Source: Candidatus Anaerobutyricum avicola
GTDB taxonomy: Bacteria > Bacillota > Clostridia > Lachnospirales > Lachnospiraceae
Assembly (NCBI GenBank): GCA_019113845.1
Contig: DXGQ01000010.1
Span: 1 to 64,000 of the forward strand
Direction of reading: 5' to 3'
Length of the DNA: 64,000 nt
This document shows positions 45,070-53,990 of the stretch, piece by piece. The notes beneath the pieces were generated by a model. The model was not told the origin of the DNA and made no database searches. It was given only the letters and a program-made list of their open reading frames with translations. Numbering within the stretch: position 1 is the stretch's first letter; each line of letters starts with the position of its first letter. Both the position numbers and the translations under genes were made by a program.

Positions 45070-45828
45070 TCACACTTCCTTTCTGAGAACGATGGTCCGG
45101 CAGATAAAGTAAAGTACGATGGAGAAAGCGGCAAATAAAAGAAGTCCTGTCCAGTTAAAATCGACTTCATAATAGGTGCTGATCCTCGTAGCGCGGTCCC
45201 AGTTCATTCCTATAAATCCAAAAAGCCCGTAATATCCCCAGAGGATCAGTCTGGCGGCTGCCGGTGGAAAAAACATGGAAAACAGGGATAAAAACGACCC
45301 GGCCAGTCCGACGACCAAAGGCAGGATCTGGTTGGATGACAGCAGAGATAAAAGCTGCTGGATGCTTAATAGCGCTGCGCTTACCACAAAGGTGGCAAGA
45401 GAAAGCTGCACAAACATGTGCGGCTGCACAGGATCGGTAAATCCGTAAAACTTTCCGGCAATCCACGGAAGCAGGCTGGTGCCAACGGAGGCCAGTGCGA
45501 TATATTTTAGCGCCATCAGATATTTACAGTTATAAAATGTCTTCTTTTCTTCCAGTGTGTAGAGGAGTTTTAGCGTATCTCCTTTTATCTCCATATCACA
45601 GACCCGGTTGGTCAGTACTGCCAGAAAAGTAGGATAGATCAGCGCGTTCACAATAGGAAGCATATAGAAAGCGCTCATATATCCCTGCGTCAGATCCGAC
45701 GGCTTTTTCGGGTCAAGGCTCCACATGGCCCAGATCAATTCAAAAAACAGCAGGGCGACAGGCAAAAACAGTAAAAATCTGTGCCGGTGCTTCATTTGTT
45801 CTGCTCTAAGAGCGGTAAACATTTTCAT
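45070..45828 (-). CDS. Lantibiotic-immunity-type ABC permease (LanE/MutE-like)
   Basis: The 252-residue permease resembles its neighbour: a short N-terminal RAEQMKHRHR element and six membrane segments, with VCDMEIKGDTLKLLYTLEEKKTFYNCKYL as the cytoplasmic helix between segments 2 and 3. Its start overlaps the ATPase stop by four bases and its stop overlaps the next gene. Confidence 0.82.
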   Translation of the reverse strand: MKMFTALRAEQMKHRHRFLLFLPVALLFFELIWAMWSLDPKKPSDLTQGYMSAFYMLPIVNALIYPTFLAVLTNRVCDMEIKGDTLKLLYTLEEKKTFYNCKYLMALKYIALASVGTSLLPWIAGKFYGFTDPVQPHMFVQLSLATFVVSAALLSIQQLLSLLSSNQILPLVVGLAGSFLSLFSMFFPPAAARLILWGYYGLFGFIGMNWDRATRISTYYEVDFNWTGLLLFAAFSIVLYFICRTIVLRKEV

Positions 45829-46736
45829 AAACTCACCTGCTTTCCGGTAAGGGAGAGGAAGATATCTTCCAGACTCTTTTGCTGTTCGGTGACGCGGAAG
45901 ACCCCAATCTGGTTTTCAACGCAGCGCCGGACGGCTTCCATGATCTTATCATCCGATACATTATCCATGTAGAAGGAGTCATTGTCCCACTTGACAGCCA
46001 TGCCGCTACTGTTTAACAGCCGAAACGCTGCCGCGTTATCCGATGTCCGGAAAAGAATCCGGGAGCGGCTGTGTTCGTGTAAGATCATGAGACTGTCCTG
46101 AAAAATGAGCTGTCCTTTGTCAATGATTCCTACATCCGTTGCCATCTGATCGATCTCCGACAGAAGATGGCTGGACACGAGTACGGTGATCCCATGCTCT
46201 GGCAGACCGCAGATCAACTCCCGAATCTCCTGGATCCCCGCCGGGTCCAGCCCGTTGGTCGGCTCATCCAACAAGAGCAGCCGGGGATTTCCCAACAGGG
46301 CGGCGGCGATGGCGAGCCGCTGTTTCATACCAAGGGAATAATTTTTCACCTTTTTCTCCATCTGCTTTTCCATCCGGACCAGATGCATGACGCGGAGAAT
46401 CTCTTTTTCCGGTACATTTTTCAGTTTGCAGATAATCTGCAGATTTTCCTTTCCGCTCAGATGACCGTAGTAGGCGGGCGCTTCGATGAGTGAGCCGGTC
46501 TGCTGCAGAATATCCAGCCGATTGGCCGGCGACAGCGTTTTTCCCAAAATGTGAATCTGACCTCCGGTGGGCTTGACCAGGCCGAGAAGCATTTTCAGTG
46601 TCGTGGATTTTCCCGCTCCGTTCGGCCCGAGAAAGCCATACACACTTCCTTCCGGTACACGAAGATCAAGAGCGTTTACAACTTTTTTATGGTCATATTC
46701 CTTCGTCAGTGCATTTGTTGTGATCATGTGATTCAT
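45825..46736 (-). CDS. ABC transporter ATPase (LanF/BcrA-like)
   Basis: The 303-residue ATPase has Walker A GPNGAGKST, the signature YSLGMKQRLAIAAAL, Walker B LLLLDEPTNGLDPAG and a C-terminal regulatory part, as in LanF and BcrA proteins. ATG 46736 has AAAGGAG nine bases upstream; ATG 46727 is possible. With the two permeases and the divergent response regulator/kinase the set resembles Cpr/Nsr-type lantibiotic resistance loci. No lantibiotic precursor or synthetase gene is seen nearby, so resistance is more likely than self-immunity. Confidence 0.85.
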   Translation of the reverse strand: MNHMITTNALTKEYDHKKVVNALDLRVPEGSVYGFLGPNGAGKSTTLKMLLGLVKPTGGQIHILGKTLSPANRLDILQQTGSLIEAPAYYGHLSGKENLQIICKLKNVPEKEILRVMHLVRMEKQMEKKVKNYSLGMKQRLAIAAALLGNPRLLLLDEPTNGLDPAGIQEIRELICGLPEHGITVLVSSHLLSEIDQMATDVGIIDKGQLIFQDSLMILHEHSRSRILFRTSDNAAAFRLLNSSGMAVKWDNDSFYMDNVSDDKIMEAVRRCVENQIGVFRVTEQQKSLEDIFLSLTGKQVSL

Positions 46737-46803
46737 ATCCTTCAACTCCTTTCGGAGAGTATCATACAACAGCGACCTTAGAAGGGGCTGAAAGGAAGAT
46801 GAA

Positions 46804-46844
46804 GTTTACCTTAATTTTTGATTCTTCCAAAATTTAAGGTAAAC
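46804..46844 (+). promoter_or_regulatory. Large operator between the ABC operon and the two-component genes
   Basis: GTTTACCTTAA (46804-46814) and TTAAGGTAAAC (46834-46844) form a perfect 11-bp inverted repeat, extended inward by a nearly complementary TTTTG. Flanking AGGAAGATGAAG and CTTCTTCTTCCT elements are also nearly complementary. It is likely the binding site of the adjacent OmpR-type regulator. Confidence 0.65.
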
Positions 46845-46871
46845 ATAAGCTTCTTCTTCCTTCAAAAATGA

Positions 46872-46877
46872 TATAAT
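46872..46877 (+). promoter_or_regulatory. -10 element of the response regulator operon
   Basis: TATAAT lies 28 bases after the inverted repeat; no good -35 is found, as expected for an activator-dependent promoter. Confidence 0.5.
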
Positions 46878-46949
46878 ACAAAGAGCCTTTATTCCGGCTG
46901 TTTCGATGGTTTCAGACCGGAAAAGAAAAATGGGAGGAAGAGACGTTTT

Positions 46950-47660
46950 ATGAATATTTATGATAAAAAGATCCTTCTGGTGGATGATAACCGGGAGCTT
47001 CTCGTGATGATAGAGGATACCCTGCGAAGGAATGGGTATATCGACATTGTGACCGCGGAAAATGTGAAGGAAGCGACGGAGTGTTTTGAAAAGGAGAAAC
47101 CGGAGATGGCGATTCTTGATATTATGCTGCCGGACGGGGACGGTTTTACACTGTTTCGGAAGTTCAGAGAGTCATCTAATCTCCCGATTCTTTTTCTGTC
47201 GGCGAAGGATGAGGATAATGACCGGCTGTTCGGGCTGGGACTTGGCGCCGATGACTATATCACAAAGCCGTTTTTGTCTCAGGAGCTTGTGCTCCGGGTT
47301 GGCGCGATTTTGCGGAGAACGTATGCCAGGCAGGAAGAGGAGAAGAAAGAAGAAAGTTTTTGCCTGGGAAGCCGGGTGATTTCTTTTGCGGAGGGAACGG
47401 TGAGAACAGGCGGACAGGAGGTGGCTTTGACGGCAAAAGAGCTGATCTTGTTAAAGAAACTCTATGAAAACCGGGGAAGGATCGTGACGTTTGACGCGCT
47501 GTGCAACGCGGCGTGGCAGGATTCTTATTATGGATATGAGAATACGCTGATGGTGCATATCCGGCATCTCAGGGAGAAGATCGAGGAGGACCCTTCCCAT
47601 CCGCAATGGCTGCTCACGGCCAGAGGGCTTGGGTATCGGCTGGTAAAGGGGAGAGAGTGA
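46950..47660 (+). CDS. OmpR-family response regulator
   Basis: The 236-residue protein has a receiver domain (5-118; ILLVDDN, phosphoacceptor Asp 57 in AILDIMLPDGDG, LFLSAKD, YITKPF) and an OmpR/PhoB winged helix (about 140-235; VALTAKELILLKKLYENRGRIVTFDALC; MVHIRHLREKIEED). The stop overlaps the ATG of the kinase gene. Divergence from the LanFEG-like operon indicates that it activates those genes in response to a peptide antibiotic. Confidence 0.93.
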   Translation: MNIYDKKILLVDDNRELLVMIEDTLRRNGYIDIVTAENVKEATECFEKEKPEMAILDIMLPDGDGFTLFRKFRESSNLPILFLSAKDEDNDRLFGLGLGADDYITKPFLSQELVLRVGAILRRTYARQEEEKKEESFCLGSRVISFAEGTVRTGGQEVALTAKELILLKKLYENRGRIVTFDALCNAAWQDSYYGYENTLMVHIRHLREKIEEDPSHPQWLLTARGLGYRLVKGRE

Positions 47661-49123
47661 TGAAAACATTTTTTCGTGGCATACGGCGTTATCTGGTGTC
47701 GGCCTTCTTCATCATCGTTTTGATCCTTTTTTGCAATTTTACGGTGTTGTTTTATATGATGTATTCCACAACCGGGGGAGACGGCTCCAGTGGAATCGTG
47801 CTTCGGGAGACGTTGGAGCAGGCGGGAAATGAAATCACCGTCACGGAACGTGGCTATGAAATGACGAAAAAAGGAAGAAAAGCGTTAAAAGAGTATGGAT
47901 TTGTCTGGGCTATGGCGTTAAATGAAGAGGGAACCGTAGTCTGGGAGTGGCGGCTGCCGGAAGATTTTTCCAGGCAGTATTCCGTGTTTGATGTGGCGTC
48001 TTTTTCCAGGTGGTATCTCAATGATTATCCGGTTCGCGTCTGGAATGTGAACGGTCTTCTGTTAGTCTGCGCGCAGTCGCCGGAAGAGATCGCCATAATG
48101 AATGTGCCGGTCTCCGTGCAGCAGATCGTGGATTTTCCGCGTTATGTACAGCTTTTTGTCATAGTAAATCTGGCTGCGGTCCTTTTGTTTGTGGTGATGT
48201 TTGGCTGGCGGTTTTATGCTTCGGTGAAGCCAATCTCCGAAGGGATTGAGGGACTGTCCGGGAAAACGCCGGTACATTTAAAAGAAAAAGGGTCCGTGCG
48301 GGAGCTGGCAGAGAAATTGAATGCGACGTCGCGCATTTTGATGGAACAGGAAGAAAAGCTCTCTAGGAGGGATCAGGCAAGGGCTGATTGGATCGCCGGC
48401 GTGTCGCATGATATCCGCACGCCGCTCACATTGATCGTCGGTTATTCTGAGCGTCTGATGGACGATCCGTCTCTCGGTGAAAAGGGAAAGAAGATGGCGG
48501 AGACGATTCAGAGGCAGAGTGGACTTATTAAACAGCTGATTGAGGATTTGAATCTCACCTCAAAGCTCAGTTATGATACCTTTCCTCTTCATCTGACGAT
48601 CTGCGCCCCGGCGCAGACTCTCCGGGAATGTATTGCAGATATTTATAACGATGGATTACAGCCGGAATATGATATTGCAGTGACAGTGACTGAGGCGGCG
48701 GAAAAGTTCCGCCTTCCAGCGGATGAACCGCTCATGAAACGTGCCATTCATAACGTGCTTGGAAACAGCATCCGCCATAATCCGGGTGGTTGTCAGGTCA
48801 ATGTCCGGCTGTCTTCCGATGGCAGGAATCTCCATTATCTTTTCACTGACAGCGGTCCGGGGATTCCTGATGAGATTGTTTCCTGTCTGGAAGCAGAAAA
48901 GGAGGATAAGAGTCAGATGCAAAAAGACAGTCTCCGCCGTGACGCTGTCAGTCAGCCGCATATCATGGGCATGCGCCTGACCAGACAGATTGTGGCGCTG
49001 CACGGAGGAGAGGTCTATTATTATAAGAGAAAAAACGGAAATTATGACTGTGGCTTTGTGGTGCCGGGAGACTATTTTAAGTCGGATAAGCCGGACAGCA
49101 CACAGAAAAATGGAAAGTCATGA
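47660..49123 (+). CDS. Sensor histidine kinase
   Basis: The 487-residue protein has two membrane segments (about 10-35 and 165-190) flanking an extracellular domain of about 130 residues, a short HAMP-like linker, the HisKA box GVSHDIRTPLTLIVGY (His about 251) and a HATPase domain (NVLGNSIRHNPGG, DSGPGIPDEI, GMRLTRQIVALHGGEVYY). The sizeable external domain differs from intramembrane-sensing BceS kinases and fits peptide-sensing kinases of the Cpr/Nsr type. The ATG shares its A with the regulator stop. Confidence 0.92.
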   Translation: MKTFFRGIRRYLVSAFFIIVLILFCNFTVLFYMMYSTTGGDGSSGIVLRETLEQAGNEITVTERGYEMTKKGRKALKEYGFVWAMALNEEGTVVWEWRLPEDFSRQYSVFDVASFSRWYLNDYPVRVWNVNGLLLVCAQSPEEIAIMNVPVSVQQIVDFPRYVQLFVIVNLAAVLLFVVMFGWRFYASVKPISEGIEGLSGKTPVHLKEKGSVRELAEKLNATSRILMEQEEKLSRRDQARADWIAGVSHDIRTPLTLIVGYSERLMDDPSLGEKGKKMAETIQRQSGLIKQLIEDLNLTSKLSYDTFPLHLTICAPAQTLRECIADIYNDGLQPEYDIAVTVTEAAEKFRLPADEPLMKRAIHNVLGNSIRHNPGGCQVNVRLSSDGRNLHYLFTDSGPGIPDEIVSCLEAEKEDKSQMQKDSLRRDAVSQPHIMGMRLTRQIVALHGGEVYYYKRKNGNYDCGFVVPGDYFKSDKPDSTQKNGKS

Positions 49124-49128
49124 CGGTC

Positions 49129-50163
49129 TCAGCAGATTCTCGGAAGCTGGATTCCGGTCAGGCGGGGTAAAATGCGCTGGCCGCCGATGGAAGTCTTTAA
49201 GAGAACTTTGCCGGGCATATCTTCGGTGACCGTGCCGATACGTGCGGCTTGTTCACCTCCGGGTACCTGGCGTATGGCGGCAAGGATCTTGCCGGAAGCC
49301 GCCGGGTCGCAGACGACAAGCATCCGCCCTTCGCAGGCACAGTAGAGCGGGTCGAGTCCCAGCATGTGACACGCCGCTTCCACCGGGGCGTCCAGAGGAA
49401 GAGCGGCTTCGTCCAGTTCGATGGAGAAAGGCATCTGCTCTGTAAATTCATTTAAGGTGGTGGCGACGCCGCCCCGGGTGGGGTCGCGCAGGATGCGGAC
49501 GGCGTCTTTGGCGGTGAGCGCCGCTTTGCTGATCTCGTGCAGGAGGCGGCAGTCAGAAACCAGCGGGCTGTCGTCAGAGAGAAGGCCGGAGCGCGCCATC
49601 ATGACGGCGGCGCCATGGCAGCCGATGGTCCCGCTTATGAGCACGGCATCGCCGGGGCGGATGCCTGTCTTCCCGGGCAGGGAGACTCTCTGGAAACCGA
49701 TTCCCGCTGTGTTGATGTAGATGCCATCACATTTGCCGGCTTCCACTACTTTGGTATCGCCGGTGACGATGGAGACGCCGGCTTTTTTCGCTTCCCGGGC
49801 AATGGAAGCGACGATATCTCTGAAATCAGAGAACAGGAACCCTTCTTCTAAAATGAAGGAGAGGCTTAAATACTTTGGTTCGCCTCCGGCCATGCAGACG
49901 TCGTTGACGGTGCCGCAGACGGAGAGTTTGCCGATGTCGCCGCCGGGAAAACGCCAGGGAGTGACCACAAAACTGTCGGTGGAAAAGACAAGCTGCCGGT
50001 TTCCGGTTAAAAGCGCGCCGTCTCCCAGGGAGGAGAGTGCCGGATTGTCAAAAGCGGGGAGAAGAATCCGTTCGATCAATTCTGAAGTTTTCAGTCCGCC
50101 GCTCCCATAGTCGAGAGTGATACGGTCGTCAGGATGTCCTGTCTTGTTGTTTTCTTTCTTCAT
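49129..50163 (-). CDS. hypE: Hydrogenase maturation factor HypE
   Basis: HypE dehydrates the thiocarboxamide on its C-terminal cysteine to give the cyanide ligands of the [NiFe] site. The 344-residue protein starts with the usual ITLDYGSGGLKTSELI, has the AIRS-type ATP-binding motifs (FSTDSFVVTPWRFPGGDIGKLSVCGTVND-like region, DPTRGGVATTLNEF) and ends in the required PRIC motif. It is the last gene of hypABCDE and stops five bases from the convergent kinase gene. Confidence 0.96.
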   Translation of the reverse strand: MKKENNKTGHPDDRITLDYGSGGLKTSELIERILLPAFDNPALSSLGDGALLTGNRQLVFSTDSFVVTPWRFPGGDIGKLSVCGTVNDVCMAGGEPKYLSLSFILEEGFLFSDFRDIVASIAREAKKAGVSIVTGDTKVVEAGKCDGIYINTAGIGFQRVSLPGKTGIRPGDAVLISGTIGCHGAAVMMARSGLLSDDSPLVSDCRLLHEISKAALTAKDAVRILRDPTRGGVATTLNEFTEQMPFSIELDEAALPLDAPVEAACHMLGLDPLYCACEGRMLVVCDPAASGKILAAIRQVPGGEQAARIGTVTEDMPGKVLLKTSIGGQRILPRLTGIQLPRIC

Positions 50164-50216
50164 ATATTATCCCTTCTATTATTATCCCTTTTATGCGAAG
50201 ATACGCAGCAATGTAT

Positions 50217-51308
50217 TTATTCATATTGATAGGCTGCGGCGCAGGCTCCCTCTCCCGATACCATGCAGGGACCGACCGGACCGGATGGCGAGCAGACATT
50301 CCGAAACAGAGGACAGTCTGCGGGCCGGGTGACGCCGCGGATGACCTGCGCGCACTGACAGCCCGGGATCTCTACCGCTGCCGGAGGGCTTAAGGAGAAT
50401 TTTTTTACAGCGTCCCATGGGGCGTATTCTTCCCGGATGGCGTAACCGCTGCCCTCGATGTATCCAAGTCCCCTCCAGTGGGACGGGGCAGAGCAGAATA
50501 CTTTGTCCATGAGGGAGAGAGCGGCCGGATTGCCGTCAGGGCGGACGAGCCGGGTGTATTCGTTTTTCAATGCCGGACGTTTTTCGGCAAGCATCCGGGT
50601 CAGTTCCAGAATGGAGCAGAGCAGGTCGGCGGCCTCAAAACCCGCCACAACACCGGGCAGCCCGTAATCGTCGGGGAGAAAAGAAAACCGGTCCGCCCCG
50701 ATGATGGCTGCCACATGTCCCGGACATAAGAATCCGTCGATAGCGAAGTCGGGGGCTTCGATCAGAGAGCGCAGCGCCGGTTCAGTCTTTTTCAACAGAC
50801 AGAGGACGGAAAAGTTTGTGAGGCGGCGGGAAGCCGCTTCCAGAATGCAGGCGGCGGTTCCGGGAGCGGTCGTCTCAAAACCGACGCCCAGAAAAACCAC
50901 TTCCTTATCCAGATGTTCGCCGGCAAGCCGGAGGGCGTCCACAGGGGAATACACGGATTCCACATTTCCTCCTTCCGCGCGCCGTTTTAAAAGACTGTCT
51001 CCCCGCGCGGAGCCGGGAACCCGCAGAAGATCTCCGTAGCTGGCGATCAGAATCTCCGACTGCCTTGACAGAGCGAGGATCATATCGATCATATTGGCGG
51101 GGGTGACGCAGACCGGACAGCCGGGACCGGAGAGAAGCTGTACATTTTCCGGCAGAATACTTTTGATCCCGCTGCGGGCGATGGACATGGTGTGTGTCCC
51201 GCACACTTCCATCAGGCGGATGGGGCCCGTCTTATCGCTGTATTCTCTGATCTTTTGCAGGATGAGGTCGACGTCCCCCGGATTTTTGAACCAGTTTTCA
51301 TAAAGCAT
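50217..51308 (-). CDS. hypD: Hydrogenase maturation factor HypD
   Basis: HypD holds the Fe(CN)2CO unit with HypC. The 363-residue protein has the conserved EVCGTHTMSI, GPGCPVCVTP, GFETTAPGTA and CPGHVAAIIG motifs and the C-terminal [4Fe-4S] cysteines (CAQVIRGV, DCPLFRNVC). The ATG at 51308 is preceded by GAGGAAATC and gives the standard N-terminus; a longer open frame to 51470 is antisense-like to hypC coding. It overlaps hypC by 11 bases. Confidence 0.96.
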   Translation of the reverse strand: MLYENWFKNPGDVDLILQKIREYSDKTGPIRLMEVCGTHTMSIARSGIKSILPENVQLLSGPGCPVCVTPANMIDMILALSRQSEILIASYGDLLRVPGSARGDSLLKRRAEGGNVESVYSPVDALRLAGEHLDKEVVFLGVGFETTAPGTAACILEAASRRLTNFSVLCLLKKTEPALRSLIEAPDFAIDGFLCPGHVAAIIGADRFSFLPDDYGLPGVVAGFEAADLLCSILELTRMLAEKRPALKNEYTRLVRPDGNPAALSLMDKVFCSAPSHWRGLGYIEGSGYAIREEYAPWDAVKKFSLSPPAAVEIPGCQCAQVIRGVTRPADCPLFRNVCSPSGPVGPCMVSGEGACAAAYQYE

Positions 51309-51516
51309 TTTTGATTTCCTCAAGAAGCGCGATATTTTCAAGCGCTTCCTTTTCTGACATTTTTTCGATGGCAAACCCCGCGTGGACCATGACGTAGTCG
51401 CCGGGTCTCGGATCCGTGATGAAGTCAACGCGGATATCCTGAGAAAGTCCCCCGGCCTCACACCGGGCATAAGCGCCGTCTATCGTATTGATTTTCATTG
51501 GCATGGCAAGACACAT
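51298..51516 (-). CDS. hypC: Hydrogenase maturation chaperone HypC
   Basis: HypC is the small chaperone that carries the iron ligand unit from HypD to the large subunit. The 72-residue protein begins with the invariant MCLAMPMKI (active Cys 2) and has the GDYVMVHAGFAIEKM segment. It starts two bases after hypB and overlaps hypD. Confidence 0.95.
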   Translation of the reverse strand: MCLAMPMKINTIDGAYARCEAGGLSQDIRVDFITDPRPGDYVMVHAGFAIEKMSEKEALENIALLEEIKNAL

Positions 51517-51518
51517 GA

Positions 51519-52238
51519 CTACCGCATCTCCTTTCCTGTCGCGTCGGTATCGTCGCCGGCAGATTCCTCTTTCGCAGGGTTCCCTTCTTTTGCCCGGCGG
51601 ATCTGTCCGGCAAGATAATCGCTCAAAGCGTCCATTTCGTCCCCGGTCCGGCTGCTGACGCGAAAGAGGGGAGCGTCCGGATTGACTGTCTCGTAATTGG
51701 CGCGCACCTTTGCTTCATCAAAATCAAAATAAGGCAACATATCGTATTTGTTGAGGACAAGGCAGTCGGTGTCCGTGAACATGAGAGGATATTTCTCCAC
51801 TTTATCATCCCCCTCCGGGATGCTCAGCAAGGTGATGCGCAGGGATTCACCGATCAGGAACTCTGCGGGACAGACCAGATTGCCGATGTTTTCCACAAAA
51901 ATGACATCCAGGTCATCAAGGGGAAATTCCGGGAGAATGTGCCGGATGCTCATAGCCTCGATATGGCAGGCGCCGTCGGTGTTGAGCTGGACGGTGGGAA
52001 TGCCCAGTCCGGCGATGCGTTCCGCGTCCACCTGCCCCGCGATATCTCCCTCGATGACTCCGATGCGAAAGTCTTTTTTTAATCTGCCGATCAGAGCGGA
52101 GATCAGGCTGGTCTTTCCGGCGCCGGGGCTTCCCATGAGGTTGATCATGCAGATTTGGTGAGCGGCAAGGATCTCTTTTACCTGTTCGCTGACGTCTTCA
52201 TTCCATTCCATGACCTGATGTAGTACTTTTATTTCCAT
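51519..52238 (-). CDS. hypB: Hydrogenase nickel incorporation GTPase HypB
   Basis: The 239-residue GTPase delivers nickel to the hydrogenase large subunit with HypA. It has the P-loop MGSPGAGKTSL, the DIAGQVDAERI switch, the CHIEA metal site region and NKYD. The N-terminal CxxCGC motif and the His stretch of some HypB proteins are missing, so it should not store nickel. GGAGG lies nine bases before the ATG; the start overlaps hypA by 41 bases. Confidence 0.96.
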   Translation of the reverse strand: MEIKVLHQVMEWNEDVSEQVKEILAAHQICMINLMGSPGAGKTSLISALIGRLKKDFRIGVIEGDIAGQVDAERIAGLGIPTVQLNTDGACHIEAMSIRHILPEFPLDDLDVIFVENIGNLVCPAEFLIGESLRITLLSIPEGDDKVEKYPLMFTDTDCLVLNKYDMLPYFDFDEAKVRANYETVNPDAPLFRVSSRTGDEMDALSDYLAGQIRRAKEGNPAKEESAGDDTDATGKEMR

Positions 52239-52620
52239 AAATATTTGCCTCCTGTGTTCTTTCCGTTTCCTTTTCTTTTATATCAATGTCCAGGCTCTTT
52301 ATATAGAATTCTTTGCCGGACAGGAGCTTTAGCCGCAGACTTTTGCAGTGGGGACACTCCAGATGGTGAGGAGTGATCTCACCCTCTCTACCGCAATTCA
52401 GGCAGCGCACTTTGACGGGGAGCGTCTCGGATTCGATCCGCGCGCCCTCGGCGATGGTCCCTTCCGCCAGCATATCAAGATAGATCTGGATGCAGTCGGG
52501 CACGATCCCGCGAAGCGCTCCGATGCACAGCCGGATGACGCGGATTTTTGACGCGTTTTTTGCTTCTGCCTCGCGGATACAGTCTTTTAAAAGATGCTCG
52601 GTTATACTAAGTTCATGCAT
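52198..52620 (-). CDS. hypA: Hydrogenase maturation nickel metallochaperone HypA
   Basis: The 140-residue protein starts with the nickel-binding MHELSITEHLL (His 2) and has the zinc site CLNCGREG and CPHC with two CxxC pairs. It is the first gene of the hyp operon. AGGAG lies seven bases upstream of the ATG. Only 44 bases separate its start codon from the insertion sequence, which therefore sits in or right at its promoter. Confidence 0.95.
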   Translation of the reverse strand: MHELSITEHLLKDCIREAEAKNASKIRVIRLCIGALRGIVPDCIQIYLDMLAEGTIAEGARIESETLPVKVRCLNCGREGEITPHHLECPHCKSLRLKLLSGKEFYIKSLDIDIKEKETERTQEANIYGNKSTTSGHGME

Positions 52621-52657
52621 AATGATTCTCCTGTGGCGTTATTGTTATCCAAAAGAC

Positions 52658-52664
52658 ATTCTAA
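52658..52664 (+). repeat. Target-site duplication of the IS, hyp side
   Basis: ATTCTAA (ATTCTAAC if the shared C is counted) recurs at 53991-53997. Read on the minus strand it is TTAGAAT, which forms the best -10 candidate for hypA. Confidence 0.8.
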
Positions 52665-52695
52665 CTATAAATGAGCAAATATCGAATTTTGCACA
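52665..52695 (+). repeat. Left terminal inverted repeat of the IS
   Basis: Begins CTATAAATGAGCAAAT and ends GCACA; complementary to 53960-53990. Confidence 0.88.
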
Positions 52696-52698
52696 AAC

Positions 52699-53886
52699 TT
52701 ACCCCACAAACTTCAACGCTTCCTCAATGGACCTACTTTTTTTCATGAGGTGATACAGGTTTGCAAATTGCTCCTGCTTTAGCTGCTGCTTCAAGAATGC
52801 ATATCCCTCTTCGAATGTGCAGCAGTTTCCAGAATGCATACAGCACAAATAGTGGACCAACGACATGATCAGCCAATACCTTTGGATTCCCTGACGGGAT
52901 CGGATTTGATAGCTGTCCAGAGCAAGTTTACTTTTGCTCTGCCGGAAAAATAATTCGATCGGCCACCGTTTCGTGTAGGTTTCCAGGATCTCCTGCGTGG
53001 ATAACTCTGCATTTGTAGAGAGAAATACGCGCAATGCTTTCGGATTCCCAAATCCTTCCTCCGGATAGCTGAGGATCACCGCTGCATTTGGAATGCCATT
53101 CAGCTCCCCTTCGTAGCGGTATACATAGAATTCACGGCTGCCAACGGTCACGAGGCTGACATCCGGGTCTGTTTTCCGCAAATGAAGGGCAAATGCACTG
53201 GCTTTTTGACGGATCCCGCATGGATAAAGGACCCGGTTGGTCTTTAATGCCCCAACCGTATAGAATCCTTTCCGAATAAAACGGTCCATCACTTTTGCAG
53301 TGGTATACCAGCTGTCACAAAGAAAATAGGAAATGACCGGCGCAGCGGGAAGTTCTTCCGCGATCTCCTGTACGATCTGGATCTTTGATCTTGATTTATC
53401 GTACAGGATGACTGCATAATTCAGGGTAATCCCGTTGCAGGAAAGCATAACAGCGACAACCTGATGCCCATAATCCTGACAGCCTTTTAAATGCGATTGA
53501 TGAAAATACGCAGCTTCGATTGGATGAACCGCCTGTGACGAAGGCTGGGTATGTGAAGCAATCGTATCATCCACAATACAGTAAATCGGTTGTCCGGAAC
53601 ACTGTGCTTCCCTGTAAATGACTTGGAGGATGCTGCTTTTTAAAACATCCTGCAACGCATAGTCCTTCCATTTTCCGTGATTCAGGAAATAAGCGGTCGT
53701 TGTTCTGTGGCAATGGCTGACCTCCTGGAAATCAACTGTTTTTCCCCTGTATCCCCGGAGAAAAACAGACAGGATGATAGTCAATAAGTGGTTCAGATAC
53801 ACATCGGATAAAAATAATCCGAGATTTAATGCTTTCAGGTAATTGTAAATATGGTTGGAATGATGTATACTGTTTGCAACGGACAC
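52699..53886 (-). CDS. IS4-family DDE transposase
   Basis: The 395-residue protein carries the DDE catalytic motifs: first Asp in YCIVDDTIAS (about 108), second in FLCDSWYTT (about 190), and the glutamate in YTKRWPIELFFRQSK, which matches the Y-(2)-R-(3)-E-(6)-K signature of the IS4 family. The frame is uninterrupted. The only start in frame is GTG 53886, with an AAGGGG run directly before it, so the exact start is less sure. It fills almost the whole element. Confidence 0.92.
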   Translation of the reverse strand: MSVANSIHHSNHIYNYLKALNLGLFLSDVYLNHLLTIILSVFLRGYRGKTVDFQEVSHCHRTTTAYFLNHGKWKDYALQDVLKSSILQVIYREAQCSGQPIYCIVDDTIASHTQPSSQAVHPIEAAYFHQSHLKGCQDYGHQVVAVMLSCNGITLNYAVILYDKSRSKIQIVQEIAEELPAAPVISYFLCDSWYTTAKVMDRFIRKGFYTVGALKTNRVLYPCGIRQKASAFALHLRKTDPDVSLVTVGSREFYVYRYEGELNGIPNAAVILSYPEEGFGNPKALRVFLSTNAELSTQEILETYTKRWPIELFFRQSKSKLALDSYQIRSRQGIQRYWLIMSLVHYLCCMHSGNCCTFEEGYAFLKQQLKQEQFANLYHLMKKSRSIEEALKFVG

Positions 53887-53959
53887 CCCCTTGTTTGAGT
53901 GAGTATGTTGTTAATTGGTACTTCAATTATACATCATTCTACAGAGGGTGTCTTTCTTT

Positions 53960-53990
53960 TGTGCAATATTTTGGATTTGCTCATTTATAG
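53960..53990 (-). repeat. Right terminal inverted repeat of the IS
   Basis: Ends ATTTGCTCATTTATAG, the complement of the left end; the target duplication follows at 53991-53997. Confidence 0.88.

Larger units (their letters stand above)
52665..53990 (-). mobile_element. Complete IS4-family-type insertion sequence (1326 bp)
   Basis: The element is bounded by terminal inverted repeats of about 31 bp (52665-52695 and 53960-53990; 16 outermost bases identical, about 26 of 31 in total), is flanked by a clean 7-8-bp target duplication, and holds one intact transposase. It is inserted between hypA and the ech operon. The intact gene and duplication indicate a recent, possibly still mobile insertion. 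Confidence 0.92.

Noticed and set aside
45825-49123. Complete lantibiotic biosynthesis cluster
   Set aside because: Only transporter and two-component genes are present; no precursor peptide, LanB/C/M or protease was found nearby.
52699-53886. Degenerate transposase
   Set aside because: All three catalytic positions and the frame are intact, so the element is kept as a complete IS.
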